DNA of 64,000 nt, from NCBI RefSeq assembly GCF_021190955.1, contig NZ_JAIOAO010000004.1, positions 62,001 to 126,000 of the forward strand. The letters are read 5' to 3'. Every line of letters starts with the position of its first letter. Position 1 is the stretch's first letter. The notes beneath the pieces are model-generated. The model searched no databases. It was not told where the DNA came from and worked only from the letters and a program-made list of their open reading frames with translations. Shown here piece after piece: positions 51,863-62,500 of this stretch. The translations under genes and the position numbers were made by a program. The DNA is from Parachryseolinea silvisoli. Its GTDB lineage: Bacteria > Bacteroidota > Bacteroidia > Cytophagales > Cyclobacteriaceae.

Positions 51863-52447
51863 TCACGACTTTTCCATCAGCCGACGGCGCACCTTACTGA
51901 GGAATTCGGGCGTAATGCCCAGGTAGGAGGCAATGTACTTCTGGGGCACGTATTGCTCCAACGACGGGTATTTTTCACGGAATTGCAGGTAACGCTCGTC
52001 GACCGTGGCTGAGTAACTCTGGATAATTCGGTGTTGCTGAGTAATAAGCGAGTTCTGGAAAATAATGCGAAAATAGCGCTCAAAACGCGGCACACGCTCC
52101 AATAACTGCTCCATACTGGCCTTGGGCAGCAGCCATACCTCGCTGTCGGCCAGGCCCTTGGTCGTGTAAATAGACGGGACCTGTTTGGTAAAGCTGTGCA
52201 GGTCGCCCGTCCACCAGCCCGTTGTGGCAAACTGAATGACGTGGTCGACATCCTCCTTATCCGTAAAATAGGTCATCAGGCAACCGGCGTTAACAAAGAT
52301 AAAACACCGGGTAGGCTCGCCTTCCCGCTCGATCATCTCGCCCTGCCGTACCCGTTGGGGCAGCAGGAGGGAGGTAAAAAAGGCGGTTTCGTCATCGGTC
52401 AGGGTGACATGGCGCTGAATGGCGGAAAGAATCGTAGCCGTGGTCAT
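51863..52447 (-). CDS. Crp/Fnr-family transcriptional regulator
   Basis: A 194-aa regulator; the start at 52447 (MTTATILSAIQRH) gives the normal cNMP-domain N-terminus, the longer frame does not. The effector domain (about 5-120) has LPQRVRQGEMIEREGEPTRCFIFVNAG in parts; the C-terminal HTH region (about 145-194) ends in YIASYLGITPEFLSKVRRRL. The HTH is short and degenerate, as in many Bacteroidota members annotated only as cyclic-nucleotide-binding regulators. Ligand and target unknown; YceI next to it is a candidate target. Confidence 0.88.
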   Translation of the reverse strand: MTTATILSAIQRHVTLTDDETAFFTSLLLPQRVRQGEMIEREGEPTRCFIFVNAGCLMTYFTDKEDVDHVIQFATTGWWTGDLHSFTKQVPSIYTTKGLADSEVWLLPKASMEQLLERVPRFERYFRIIFQNSLITQQHRIIQSYSATVDERYLQFREKYPSLEQYVPQKYIASYLGITPEFLSKVRRRLMEKS

Positions 52448-52474
52448 GGACGGTAAAAATAATAACTTTGCGGA

Positions 52475-52957
52475 ATGGATGTAGAGCGGTTTCGTGAGCA
52501 GGCAAAAAAACGCGCCCCCGAGAACAAGAAGTTTCTGCAAGGGCTAAAACGCAAGGACCCCCGTCTGGTGGACGACCATTTCCACCAGGCCCACGAAGAG
52601 GTCTTCGAAACGCTCGATTGTCTGACCTGCGCGAACTGCTGCAAAACCACCAGCCCCATCTTCTACCAGCACGACATTGAGCGTGCCGCCAAAGCGCTGC
52701 GCATGAAGCCGGGTGACTTTGTGGAGAAATACTTGCGGATAGACGAAGACAAAGACTACGTATTACAAACGGCGCCGTGCCCCTTTCTGGATCACGAAAA
52801 TTACTGCAGCATCTACGAAGACCGGCCCAAGGCGTGTCGCGAGTACCCGCACACTGACCGCAAGAAGATGGTGCAAATTTTGGAATTAACCTATAAGAAC
52901 ACGCTGGTATGCCCCGCGGTGTTGGAAATGACGGAACGTCTGAAGAAGATCTTTTAA
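52475..52957 (+). CDS. YkgJ-family cysteine-cluster protein
   Basis: A 160-aa soluble protein of the family annotated as zinc/iron-chelating domain. The cluster residues are CLTCANCC (about 49-56), CPFLDHENYCSIYEDRP and ACREYP, in the usual order. The N-terminus is basic (ERFREQAKKRAPENKKFL). Function in bacteria is not established; the cysteines probably bind an Fe-S cluster or metal. Divergent from the Crp-like gene across 27 bp, so their promoters must overlap. Confidence 0.85.
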   Translation: MDVERFREQAKKRAPENKKFLQGLKRKDPRLVDDHFHQAHEEVFETLDCLTCANCCKTTSPIFYQHDIERAAKALRMKPGDFVEKYLRIDEDKDYVLQTAPCPFLDHENYCSIYEDRPKACREYPHTDRKKMVQILELTYKNTLVCPAVLEMTERLKKIF

Positions 52958-52962
52958 AACAG

Positions 52963-52999
52963 ACGCTGCGCGAAGTGGTTACAAATCTCCGCGCAGCGT
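52963..52999. terminator. Stem-loop between convergent genes
   Basis: ACGCTGCGCG / CGCGCAGCGT, a perfect 10-bp stem with a 17-nt loop, 6 bp after the YkgJ-like stop. A T-rich stretch is some 10 bp further. A likely terminator for the plus-strand gene. Confidence 0.55.
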
Positions 53000-53036
53000 A
53001 TCTGTTAGCTGTTGTTTTCTTGTGTTATTCTAATTG

Positions 53037-56000
53037 TTATTCTAATCCGATCATGATAAACGCACCCCAGTAGATAGGCTCGGGGTACTCCATGCGCAAC
53101 TCCTTCTTGGCACCAATAAAGCTTTCGCGCAGGTTGCCTGTGTTGAGCCACTTCTGGTAGAACTTCAGCATCAGCTTCTGCGTGGCCTCGTCGTCTACCT
53201 TAAACATACTCATGATCAAAACTTTTGCGCCGGCCACCAGGAACGCGCGCTGCAGACCGTATACCCCTTCGCCGGCTTCCATATCGCCGAGGCCCGTCTC
53301 ACAGGCGCTGAGTACTACCAGGTCGGTCTTATCGAGGTTAAGGCTCATCGCTTCATAGGCCGTCAGGATACCGTTCTCCATGTTGAAATTATACTGGGTC
53401 TTGTCCATCAGGTCGCCGGCACCGCGCAACAGCAGGCCTGTACGCATCAGCGGGTTCTGGGTCAACATGGCCTCGTTGCCTTCAATCTCCTGCTCCAGGT
53501 TCACCTGCATCGACGGGCGGTAGAAACCGTGGGTGGCAATGTGGAAGATCTTGGGGTTTTTAAGCTCCTTGATTTTTTCTTCCGACGCCATCTTCTCCAT
53601 GTACTCCGCCGTGAGCCAACCTTTTTGCTTCAGCATAAACTGCACCTGCGTTACCTCTTTTTCCGTACCGGGCAGTGCCGAAATACGCTGGTCAGCCGAT
53701 GCCGTGACATAGAACGACGGATTGCCAAACATCGTAGCCGTGTTCTCCGTGGCGGAGGGGCGCGTCTTGATGTTGCGCAGGTATAAATCCTTGGTGTTGC
53801 TGACCAATACAATGTTGGCATTGTCGATCACATATTTACCATCGGGTGTCGGAATGGCCTCCAGGTTGATCTGGTTATAGACACCGTCGGCCGACAGGTA
53901 TACCGTAGCGGCCTGGCCGATCTCTTTTGCAATAGGTTCCCAGAAGACGCCGTACGAGTAGGTGTCGGGCACTTTGCCGACAATGGCATTACGGTAGAAT
54001 TTGAAGAAACGCGTCTCCATCTTCTTGCCGTCTTTGAGCATCACCGCCTTTGGCTTCACGATATCCTTCTTGATATACAGTGCGGCGTAGATGATGGAGT
54101 CTGTAAAGGAGTGATTGAAGTGACGGTAGCGTACCATCTCGATCGCCACATCGTTCGGCTTTAGAATTTTCTTGATATCTTCAAACGTGATGCGCTTGTC
54201 GTCGAAGCTTTGGCCAAACAGCTCAGAGCTTTGGCTCAAGTCTTTCTCCAGGCGTTCTACCTCCTGTTGAAGCCCCGCGGGGTCGATCTGGTTCTCGGTC
54301 AGCTGAGCAGGGCTCATCGAGAGGGCCAGCGTGAGCAGTTCCTTTTTCTGCACCCACGTCGTATAGCGGGTCTTGAGCTCTTCATCTGTACTGTTCAGGA
54401 TGCGCTCACGTACCTTAATAGACGAGCTTAGCAGCAGCGCTTTGGTGAGCAACTGGTAGTTGTAGATCTTGCCGGCCAGGTCTTTAAAGTCGTCAAGATT
54501 GCTAAAGGCAAGCGTGTTGTAAAACTCGAAGTCGCCTTTAATGGTGTTCCAGTATTTAGCTTTCTCGCGCTCGCTCAGGGCCGGGAAGAATTCTTTGATG
54601 AACTTCTCGTAGTTGTTCAGCGACTCCTCGATCATATTCTTCGAGCGCTTGTAGTCCTGCTGCATGTAATACACCTTGCTGAGCTTCGAAAGCACTTTAA
54701 CATACTCCGGGTGTGTGCGGCTGAAGAATTTTTCGTACAGGGCTTTCGCCTGGTTGTAAAACTCTTCCGACTTCTTGTAATTTTTCTGCTGGTAATAAAC
54801 GTCTCCTGTCAGGGTATAAATGCCGGCAGCGTTAATGTTGTTTTTTGTGCCGGTCTTCGTACGCCAGATGGTCTCGGCTACCGTCAACGAATTGAAGGCA
54901 ATGTCGAATTTCTTTTGAGAGATATACAACACGGCCATGTTCTTCAGGATCTCGGCGTATTGCGGGTTGTCTTTGCCCAGGCGGGTCTCAATGATCGTAC
55001 GGGCCTCCAGCATCAGTTTTTCTACTTCCTTGCCATTGTCGCCCTCGTAGAATTTAATCAGCGCCAGCTGCGCCAGTGAGCGGGCCACTTCAATGTGGTT
55101 GCGGCCGAACTGTTTCTCCTGGCTACCCAGGGCCTTGGTAATGTTCTCTTCGGCTTTTTCGTAGTCACCGAGCGTATAGTATATATCGCTCAGTAGTTTT
55201 TGCGTGGGTGCCGTTTTGGTGGAGGTCATACCGTACGTCTTGACCGCGATCTGGTTGGCGCGAGTCGCCGTGCGCTCGGCCTCGGTATAGTCGCCTTTGG
55301 CCAGTAACAGGCGGCCTCTGTTCACCAGCGGGTCGATAAGACGGCGGGAAGTATTGCCGTACAGTTTTTCCGACTCGGGTATCTGGTCGGCCACCAGGCG
55401 GTCAGCTTCAGAGAAGCGGCCCAGCTGGATAAAGAGGGACGTTAGCTCTTCTTCCGCCGACAGCTCGCTGTTGATGTCGGTCTTGGAGCGTGTGACCAGC
55501 TTGTGCGAGCGCTCCAGGTTGCTCTCGGCTTCGTCAAACATACCTTTGATGCCGTACAGCTTAGCCTGCGTTTCCAACGCATTGATATACGTGGGGCGCC
55601 ACTCTTTGTAGTCGCGGTTGTCTTTTATGTCGATGACCTCGAGTGACTTCGTCAACCCTTTTTCCGCTTCTTCATATTCGCCCAGTTTTAGTTGCAGGTA
55701 GGCAATCTTATTGAGCTCGGCAGCGTACAAAATATCTTTATAATCGTATTTAACACGGGCAGCTTCCAGCGCCGCCTTCAGCGTTTTAGAGGCGCGGGCG
55801 TACGAATCAACCGCTTCGTAGTACGTAGCGAGGTGATTGAGAATATCCAGCAAGTCTTTGTGGCGGTCGCCGATCTGGGGGGCGACGATTTTGTTATAGC
55901 TCTCTTCGTAGATTTTGCCGGCTTCTTCAAACTTGTTGGTATAATCCAGGTAAAAGTTTGCGGCAAAGATGCGTGACAGGTGATACTCCGGCGAAGTTTC

Positions 56001-57266
56001 GCCGTACAGCTCCTTCTCGATCTCCAGGCGTTGATTCAGATAGCTTTCTGCATTGGTATAGCGTTTCTCCGCAATGGCGGCATTATAAAGGAAGTTCAGG
56101 ATCTTCAGCGCCGTCGGGTGATTGCGCGGCAAGGTCTTGGTATTGAGTACGCCCAGCGCGTCACCCTCCACGTTCTTGGTTTTATCGCGCCCGAGCTTGG
56201 TATCGAACTCTACCGCCTGCAAGTTGATACGCACCACGCTGCCTTTCGAGAAATACTTGCTCAGCACTTTCTCAAATTCTGCTTTTGTATTTACGTAGCG
56301 GTTTTTTTCTTCGTCCACCAGCAGCTTATGCAGGTAAGCGATATAGATATCCTGTGCGAGGGTGTTGGTGGGGTTTACTTTTTTCTTAAGATCGTCCAGG
56401 GTGCGGTTGAGCTCTATTTCCTTCGGCAGCGTGAGGTTGCCGTTTTCAATCAGGCTAATAGCCCATTGATAGTTGTTACGCTCCGCAGAAAGATCGGTTT
56501 CGCCGAGGTAATTTCTTTTGCTTCTGAGCCACGTACGGGCGGCGGTGAAAGCAGAGTCCGCGCTAATGAGGCTACCTTTTTGGCTATAGGCCATGGCAAC
56601 CTGAGTTAGAAGACGTGCATAGTCGCCATACCGTTGCGTCAGTTCGGCTTCCGGCACGCGCTGTGTTTTGATCACACCACCTTCCACTTTGGTTTCTTTC
56701 TCTACTGCGCGGCTGGCAAAGAAGCTTTCCTGCTCGTGCATAATTCCCAGGGCGTCGTTACAAAACCCCTGACCGATCAGGGCTTCGCTTTCCACGAGGG
56801 CAATGCGAGCCTTCAACAGGTCGGTCATCTGTCCCGTGCGGGTCAGTTGTTCCTTCGCTTTGGTAATATATTCACGGCTGATGCGGTAGTTGCCGTAAGC
56901 ATTATAGATCTCGGCGACGTCAATCTGCGTGGTAGCATAACTGGCGCTGTTTTCACCAAACACGGCCAGGCTGGCGGCTTGCGCGTTTTCCAGCGCTTTG
57001 TCAAAGCCGCCCAACATCCCCAACGCCAGGCCAATGCGGGCTTCGCGTAAGTAAATCCCCGGCATGTAGGCATTCTGCGGGCCCATGTTGGCCGTAATCG
57101 TCTTTTTGAGCTTGGCCAGCGAGCTTTCCGCTTTCTCGAAGCTACCTCCGGCATAGGACGCATCGATCTTGGCGAGCGACTTGTCATACTTTTTATTTTG
57201 TGAGCGTGCAGGTTGAGCACACGCCAGGAACAGTGCAACCAACAGGAGGATCCCGTTTTTCATCAT
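53037..57266 (-). CDS. Exported TPR-CHAT protein (caspase-like protease domain)
   Basis: A 1409-aa protein with an N-terminal signal sequence (about 1-22, ARSQ). Residues about 30-950 are mostly tetratricopeptide-type helical repeats (e.g. GDYEKAEENITKALG, KNYKKSEEFYNQAKALYEK). The C-terminal CHAT domain (about 1080-1409) keeps the catalytic dyad: His1246 in HIATHGFY and Cys1322 in VVLSACETGLGD. CHAT domains belong to the caspase/separase clan; TPR arrays usually carry the partner-sensing part. Unlike the cytoplasmic CRISPR-associated TPR-CHAT protease, this one is predicted to be exported. Substrate unknown. Confidence 0.9.
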   Translation of the reverse strand: MMKNGILLLVALFLACAQPARSQNKKYDKSLAKIDASYAGGSFEKAESSLAKLKKTITANMGPQNAYMPGIYLREARIGLALGMLGGFDKALENAQAASLAVFGENSASYATTQIDVAEIYNAYGNYRISREYITKAKEQLTRTGQMTDLLKARIALVESEALIGQGFCNDALGIMHEQESFFASRAVEKETKVEGGVIKTQRVPEAELTQRYGDYARLLTQVAMAYSQKGSLISADSAFTAARTWLRSKRNYLGETDLSAERNNYQWAISLIENGNLTLPKEIELNRTLDDLKKKVNPTNTLAQDIYIAYLHKLLVDEEKNRYVNTKAEFEKVLSKYFSKGSVVRINLQAVEFDTKLGRDKTKNVEGDALGVLNTKTLPRNHPTALKILNFLYNAAIAEKRYTNAESYLNQRLEIEKELYGETSPEYHLSRIFAANFYLDYTNKFEEAGKIYEESYNKIVAPQIGDRHKDLLDILNHLATYYEAVDSYARASKTLKAALEAARVKYDYKDILYAAELNKIAYLQLKLGEYEEAEKGLTKSLEVIDIKDNRDYKEWRPTYINALETQAKLYGIKGMFDEAESNLERSHKLVTRSKTDINSELSAEEELTSLFIQLGRFSEADRLVADQIPESEKLYGNTSRRLIDPLVNRGRLLLAKGDYTEAERTATRANQIAVKTYGMTSTKTAPTQKLLSDIYYTLGDYEKAEENITKALGSQEKQFGRNHIEVARSLAQLALIKFYEGDNGKEVEKLMLEARTIIETRLGKDNPQYAEILKNMAVLYISQKKFDIAFNSLTVAETIWRTKTGTKNNINAAGIYTLTGDVYYQQKNYKKSEEFYNQAKALYEKFFSRTHPEYVKVLSKLSKVYYMQQDYKRSKNMIEESLNNYEKFIKEFFPALSEREKAKYWNTIKGDFEFYNTLAFSNLDDFKDLAGKIYNYQLLTKALLLSSSIKVRERILNSTDEELKTRYTTWVQKKELLTLALSMSPAQLTENQIDPAGLQQEVERLEKDLSQSSELFGQSFDDKRITFEDIKKILKPNDVAIEMVRYRHFNHSFTDSIIYAALYIKKDIVKPKAVMLKDGKKMETRFFKFYRNAIVGKVPDTYSYGVFWEPIAKEIGQAATVYLSADGVYNQINLEAIPTPDGKYVIDNANIVLVSNTKDLYLRNIKTRPSATENTATMFGNPSFYVTASADQRISALPGTEKEVTQVQFMLKQKGWLTAEYMEKMASEEKIKELKNPKIFHIATHGFYRPSMQVNLEQEIEGNEAMLTQNPLMRTGLLLRGAGDLMDKTQYNFNMENGILTAYEAMSLNLDKTDLVVLSACETGLGDMEAGEGVYGLQRAFLVAGAKVLIMSMFKVDDEATQKLMLKFYQKWLNTGNLRESFIGAKKELRMEYPEPIYWGAFIMIGLE

Positions 57267-57423
57267 GGTAGGGGATGTTAGATTTTTTTGGGCTTATAAA
57301 TTTACAAATTCCCCGGCACTATCGTAACCCTACCGGTGCAGTTTATGCAGCACCCTTGCAGAAAGGGTAAAAATACGGTATCTGCACTCCTGTTGCAGCC
57401 GTTTTGTGTCGACTTTTGAGGCC

Positions 57424-58377
57424 ATGGGGCATCATCACCACGACCATCCGCACGACCACGATCATGCACATGATCACGGGCATAGCCATGCGCACGGCCA
57501 CCATCACCACCACAGTGGCGGCAACATAGCGGTAGCCTTTTGGTTAAACCTGGGGTTTGCGTTGCTCGAATTGGTGGGCGGGCTGTATACCAACTCGGTG
57601 GCTATTATGTCAGACGCGCTGCACGACCTCGGCGACAGCCTGTCCCTGGGCACCGCGTGGTTCTTCGAGCGCAAGTCGCACCAGCAGCCCGATACAATAT
57701 ATACCTACGGGTATAAACGCTTCTCGCTCGTCGGCGCGTTTATCAACGCCGTGGTGCTTACCGTCGGCTCCATCTTCATTCTCATAGAGGCCTTCAAGCG
57801 GTTGTGGCACCCCGAACAGCCCGATACGACCGGCATGCTGATCTTTGCCGTCATCGGTATACTGGTGAACGGCGCCGCCATGCTGCGCCTCAAGAAAGGG
57901 GAATCGATCAATGAGAAAGTATTGTCGCTGCACTTCCTGGAAGATGTGTTGGGCTGGGTAGCCGTGCTGATCGGCAGCATCGTCATGAAGTTTGCCGACG
58001 TGCCCATCGTCGATCCGTTGTTGTCGATGATCATCGGCGGCATCATCCTGTTTAACGTATACCGCAACATCCGCGGCGCCTTTCAGATCATGCTGCAAGG
58101 CGTGCCGCACAATATACCCGAAGAACGGGTACGCAAAGAGCTTGCCGCCTTCGAGGAGGTGGAAGCGCTGCACGACCTGCACATTTGGACGCTCGATGGC
58201 GCCTTCAATATTTTGACGACGCACATTGTACTCCGGCAGCCGCTGGATACCGCGCCGCTCGAAGCATTAAAAACACGCATCAAAAAACAACTGCAAACCA
58301 TCGGCATTCAGCATGCCACCATTGAATTCGAAATAAAAGGCTATGCGGCGTGCGACACCACGCCGGTAGTACATTAG
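57424..58377 (+). CDS. Cation diffusion facilitator, zinc-type
   Basis: A 317-aa CDF transporter. The ATG at 57424 begins a strongly His-rich cytoplasmic tail (about 24 of the first 35 residues are His or Asp), typical of Zn2+ exporters of the ZitB/CzcD group; a GTG six codons upstream is possible. Six TM helices follow with the metal-site motifs SDALHDLGD (helix 2) and HFLEDVLGW (helix 5). The C-terminal cytoplasmic domain has DLHIWTLDG. Expected role: proton-driven export of Zn2+ and related ions. Confidence 0.93.
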   Translation: MGHHHHDHPHDHDHAHDHGHSHAHGHHHHHSGGNIAVAFWLNLGFALLELVGGLYTNSVAIMSDALHDLGDSLSLGTAWFFERKSHQQPDTIYTYGYKRFSLVGAFINAVVLTVGSIFILIEAFKRLWHPEQPDTTGMLIFAVIGILVNGAAMLRLKKGESINEKVLSLHFLEDVLGWVAVLIGSIVMKFADVPIVDPLLSMIIGGIILFNVYRNIRGAFQIMLQGVPHNIPEERVRKELAAFEEVEALHDLHIWTLDGAFNILTTHIVLRQPLDTAPLEALKTRIKKQLQTIGIQHATIEFEIKGYAACDTTPVVH

Positions 58378-58392
58378 CCGCCAAAATCCATA

Positions 58393-59166
58393 TTACGTCT
58401 GAGGCTCGACCAGTAAGAATTCTTTTGTTACCAGGAAGTCGAACGGGAAGAAGTTGATGTTATACTTCTTCAGCAGGGTCGCGCGGTTCAGAATCGTGTG
58501 ACTTTTGCGGAACAGCGTACGCAGACCGTTGGCATCGAGAATCTCTTGTAGCTTGGTATGCGTCAGATGATTGAGATTCGTATAAACCTCTTTAATTGTG
58601 CCTTCTTCTTCGCCCACGATGATGTGATTCCGCTCTTCCAGCATCTTGTTCAGAATGGGTTTGGGAAGGAATTGACACCAGGGAATTTTGATAATATGCG
58701 TGAGGTGAGACGCATACGGGCTGCGCCACGGCGGATAGCTGATAAAGATTTTGCCACCCTTGGCGAGTGATTTTTTGACACTGGCCAACAGCCGCCGCAG
58801 TAAATTGAGTTCAATGTGCTCCACCACGTCGTTGATAAAAACGAGGTCGAATTTTTCAGCGAACGGGTTGGTCATGATGTTACGCTTTTCAAACCGCGCA
58901 TTGTCGATATGCAATTCTTGCTGCAAGTGTTGCGCAATCGTGATGTGGTGGTTATCAATGTCCACACCCGTCACTTCACAATTCCAGTTCTTGGCATACC
59001 ACAGCGTCATGCCGCCCATACCGCAGCCGAAGTCCAGCACTTTCATGCCGGTCAGGTCGAACTTGTCTTTGATAAGAGCTTTGTCGAGAATTAGATGAGA
59101 ATCTTCTGCTTGAAAATTGTTCCGGGCATAGGCCACTCCTTCAGTAAACTGAGCTTCCGTCAACAT
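58393..59166 (-). CDS. Class I SAM-dependent methyltransferase
   Basis: A 257-aa enzyme with a Rossmann methyltransferase core: motif I VLDFGCGMGGMTLWYAK, motif II VTGVDIDNHHI, and VFINDVVEHIE. The start at 59166 (MLTEAQFTEG) is chosen; an ATG at 59202 would add 12 residues. The fold is of the UbiE/small-molecule type. The C-terminal 80 residues (HIIKIPWCQFLPKPIL onward) are specific and may bind the substrate, which I cannot name. It is convergent with the CDF gene, 15 bp apart. Confidence 0.85.
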   Translation of the reverse strand: MLTEAQFTEGVAYARNNFQAEDSHLILDKALIKDKFDLTGMKVLDFGCGMGGMTLWYAKNWNCEVTGVDIDNHHITIAQHLQQELHIDNARFEKRNIMTNPFAEKFDLVFINDVVEHIELNLLRRLLASVKKSLAKGGKIFISYPPWRSPYASHLTHIIKIPWCQFLPKPILNKMLEERNHIIVGEEEGTIKEVYTNLNHLTHTKLQEILDANGLRTLFRKSHTILNRATLLKKYNINFFPFDFLVTKEFLLVEPQT

Positions 59167-59531
59167 GGGGGTTGTTTTTTGGTTACGTATACAATAAGAC
59201 ATGTCGTGCGTACAGCGCACAACCACACAGGCTCACCCAACGCGCAGGCTATCGCATGCGGCAGGGCCACCAACTCAGGACTCGTACGGGATGATTGTAA
59301 AGGCGCACCCGAATCTCTGTGGTAGAATGGATGCTGAGCGCATCACACAAGAGGTTACGGGCAAGACCACATCCGGCGAACAGACGCATACGACAGGTAC
59401 AGGGTAGATAGTACTGTCCACCGGTATGGTAACAAAGATAATATGAAATCACGAATGTCCCGACGCGAAAGGGAAAATCACCCGTGTGTATTATTCTCTA
59501 CAGGCGCAGTGTTCTGACAGACCAACGGTCG
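59167..59531. other. 365-bp intergenic region
   Basis: Between the mutase gene's end and the methyltransferase start (both on the minus strand). On the minus strand TATCTTTG (59440-59433) matches the -7 promoter consensus, but it is 267 bp from the start codon and lacks a -33 partner. Short ORFs here look random. No tRNA or riboswitch recognised. Confidence 0.3.
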
Positions 59532-62500
59532 TCACGACTTCATTAGTTTTCCCAGTATCTCCTTCGCAGCATCGGTAATAACAGTGCCCGGCCCAAAGAT
59601 AAACGACACGCCGGCTTTGTACAGGAAGTCATAATCCTGTTGTGGGATCACACCGCCCGCCACCACCATTATATCGGCGCGTCCAATCTTCGCCAACGTG
59701 TGTATCAGCTCCGGCACCAACGTCTTGTGGCCACCGGCCAGGCTCGAAGCACCAACGATATGCACGTCGTTCTCTGCAGCCTGCATGGCCACCTCTTCCG
59801 GAGTTTGAAAGAGCGGCCCAATGTCAACATCAAAGCCAAGATCTGCGAAGCTCGTAGCAATCACCTTCGCCCCGCGGTCGTGACCGTCCTGCCCCATCTT
59901 CGCCACGAGAATGCGTGGCCGGCGGCCATCGAGTGCAGCAAACTGGTCCGACAGCGCCCGCACATCTTCAAAAACTTGCTGATTTTTCATTTCTCCTGCA
60001 TATACACCGGTAATAGAACGTACACTAGCCTTATAACGTCCAAATACTTTTTCAAGCGCCGCCGAGATCTCACCCAGCGTAGCCCGTGCCCGCGCGGCAT
60101 CGACTGCGAGCGCCAGCAGATTTCCTTCGCCTGTCGTAGCGGACGTCGTCAACGCCTGTAGCGCCGCTTCTACCGCTGCATTGTCGCGTGTGGCTTTCAG
60201 CTCCGTCAGGCGATCCACCTGCTCTTGCCGTACGGCAACGTTATCGACTTCCAGAATATCGAAGTCGGTTTTGTCGGTAACAGTATATTTGTTCACACCG
60301 ACAATCACATCCTTGCCCGCGTCGATCCGCGCTTGTTTCGCCGCGGCGGCTTGTTCAATGCGCATCTTGGGTAAGCCACTTTCAATCGCTTTCGTCATGC
60401 CCCCAAGTTTTTCCACCTCCTGAATCAGTTCCCACGCTTTCTCGGCAAGCTCCGCCGTGAGGTTCTCCAGGTAATACGAGCCCGCCAGCGGATCGACCGT
60501 ACGCGTAATACCTGTTTCTTTTTCAATGAACAACTGCGTGTTGCGCGCAATGCGTGCCGAGAAGTCGGTCGGCAAGGCAATGGCTTCGTCGAGCGAGTTG
60601 GTATGCAGCGACTGCGTGCCGCCACTGATCGCAGCAAGGGCTTCAATATAGGTACGCGTCACATTGTTATACGGGTCTTGCTCCGTCAGGCTCCACCCCG
60701 ACGTTTGGCAGTGCGTGCGCAGCGCCATAGACTTTGGATTCGTGGGCTGGAATTGTTTTACCAGGTACGACCACAACATCCGGCCTGCGCGCATCTTGGC
60801 GACCTCCATAAAGAAGTTCATGCCAATGCCCCAGAAGAACGACAGGCGGGGAGCGAAGTCGTCGATGGCAATGCCGGCGGCAAGGCCCGTACGGATATAC
60901 TCCAATCCATCGGCCAGTGTATAGGCCAGCTCCAGGTGCGCCGGCGCACCGGCTTCATGCATGTGGTAGCCACTGATGCTGATGGAATTGAACTTGGGCA
61001 TGTGGCGCGAGGTATAGGCAAAGATATCAGCCACAATGCGCATCGACGGCGCCGGTGGATAGATATAGGTATTGCGCACCATAAACTCCTTCAGTATATC
61101 GTTCTGAATGGTACCGCTCAGTTGTTTGGGGGCTACACCCTGCTCTTCTGCCGCGACAATATAAAATGCCATGATGGGCAGCACCGCGCCGTTCATCGTC
61201 ATCGACACCGACATCTTGTCGAGCGGAATCTGGTCGAAGAGAATCTTCATATCCAGCACGGAATCAATGGCCACACCGGCTTTGCCCACATCGCCCGTTA
61301 CGCGTGGGTGGTCGGAGTCATAACCACGGTGGGTAGCCAGGTCAAACGCCACCGACAAGCCGCGTTGTCCCGCGGCCAGGTTGCGACGATAAAAGGCGTT
61401 GGAGTCTTTGGCCGTAGAGAAGCCCGCATATTGGCGGATGGTCCACGGCTTCGTGGTATACATTGTGGCATAAGGGCCGCGCAGGTAGGGGGGCAGGCCC
61501 GAAGGATAGTCGAGGTGGATCAGGTTGTTAACCGTTTCCGATGCATACGCCGGAAGCACGGCGATCTTCTCGGGGCTGAGCCAGGGCTTATCTTTACCGG
61601 CCGGCAGGGGCGTGACGGGAGTATATACTTGCGCCGGCAACTTTTGCGGCAGCAGTCGTTTTACTTCCACAATGATAGCCTGTATAGCGGCCTCGGCCGT
61701 ATACGAGCCTGCCAGCGGATCGGCGACTTTGTCGAGGTGACTTTCTTCGCGCAGGATGCTGCCGACGTTGCGCGCAATACGACGGTAGGTGGCATTGTGC
61801 TCATCTTCGGGAAGCACCGACAGCGCGCTGCAGCCTCCGAATATAGAGGCCAGCGAGGCCGCGGTGGCCTTCAGCATGGTACCATGCGGAGCATAGGCCT
61901 CGGCAGCAAACGCTTCTGCCCTCACATGAACATGTAGGGTGTCTAACGGCAGATCATGTATACCGTAGGTGTTCACCAGCTCAAGGTATAAATAGCGCAA
62001 TGCCTTGAGCTTGGCGGCCTCTATAATAAAGTCGTTTTCAGTCTCTACCGAGAAGGCTACCTGGCGCACCGCGCTGGCAGTAGTATTTCCAGCGCGCACA
62101 GCCGCATCGATGGCGGTTGCTGCGCGGGTAAGGGCTTCGACAATCTCTTGTACCGGTGTCGTGCGGTGAATGATCATGCCCAGCGTGCGAAGCTTGTTTT
62201 GATTCGCCACAGGCGTCACCGCAACAGCAGGTGGGAGAAAGATGGCGCCCGTCAGCGAATCGGGCGCATAGGCTTGCTGCTCTATATAAGAGGTCACCGC
62301 AGCGAAGTGCTCAGACGTTGACAGCCAGAAGCTTACGCTGCAATAGGGCCAGTCAATGCCCGCCAGTAAAACGGCCATGTCAACGGGCGATGCTTCCGGC
62401 AGCTTAAATAAAATTCCATCCGCGCCCTGCGATAAGTGTTCTAACGCATGTTGGTTTGCGGCGCGGGCGTCGGAAACAGTGATTAAAGGCTGATTCCACC

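Noticed and set aside
53037-57266. CRISPR-associated TPR-CHAT (Craspase) system
   Set aside because: No CRISPR array, no type III-E effector, and the protein has a signal peptide. Only the domain combination is shared.
59167-59531. tRNA or regulatory RNA in the gap before the mutase end
   Set aside because: No cloverleaf, T-loop consensus or conserved riboswitch core could be found by eye.
59640-61937. Long plus-strand open frames (up to 444 codons) opposite the mutase gene
   Set aside because: Shadow of a strongly conserved gene; His/Arg/Gln-rich translation typical for antisense frames.
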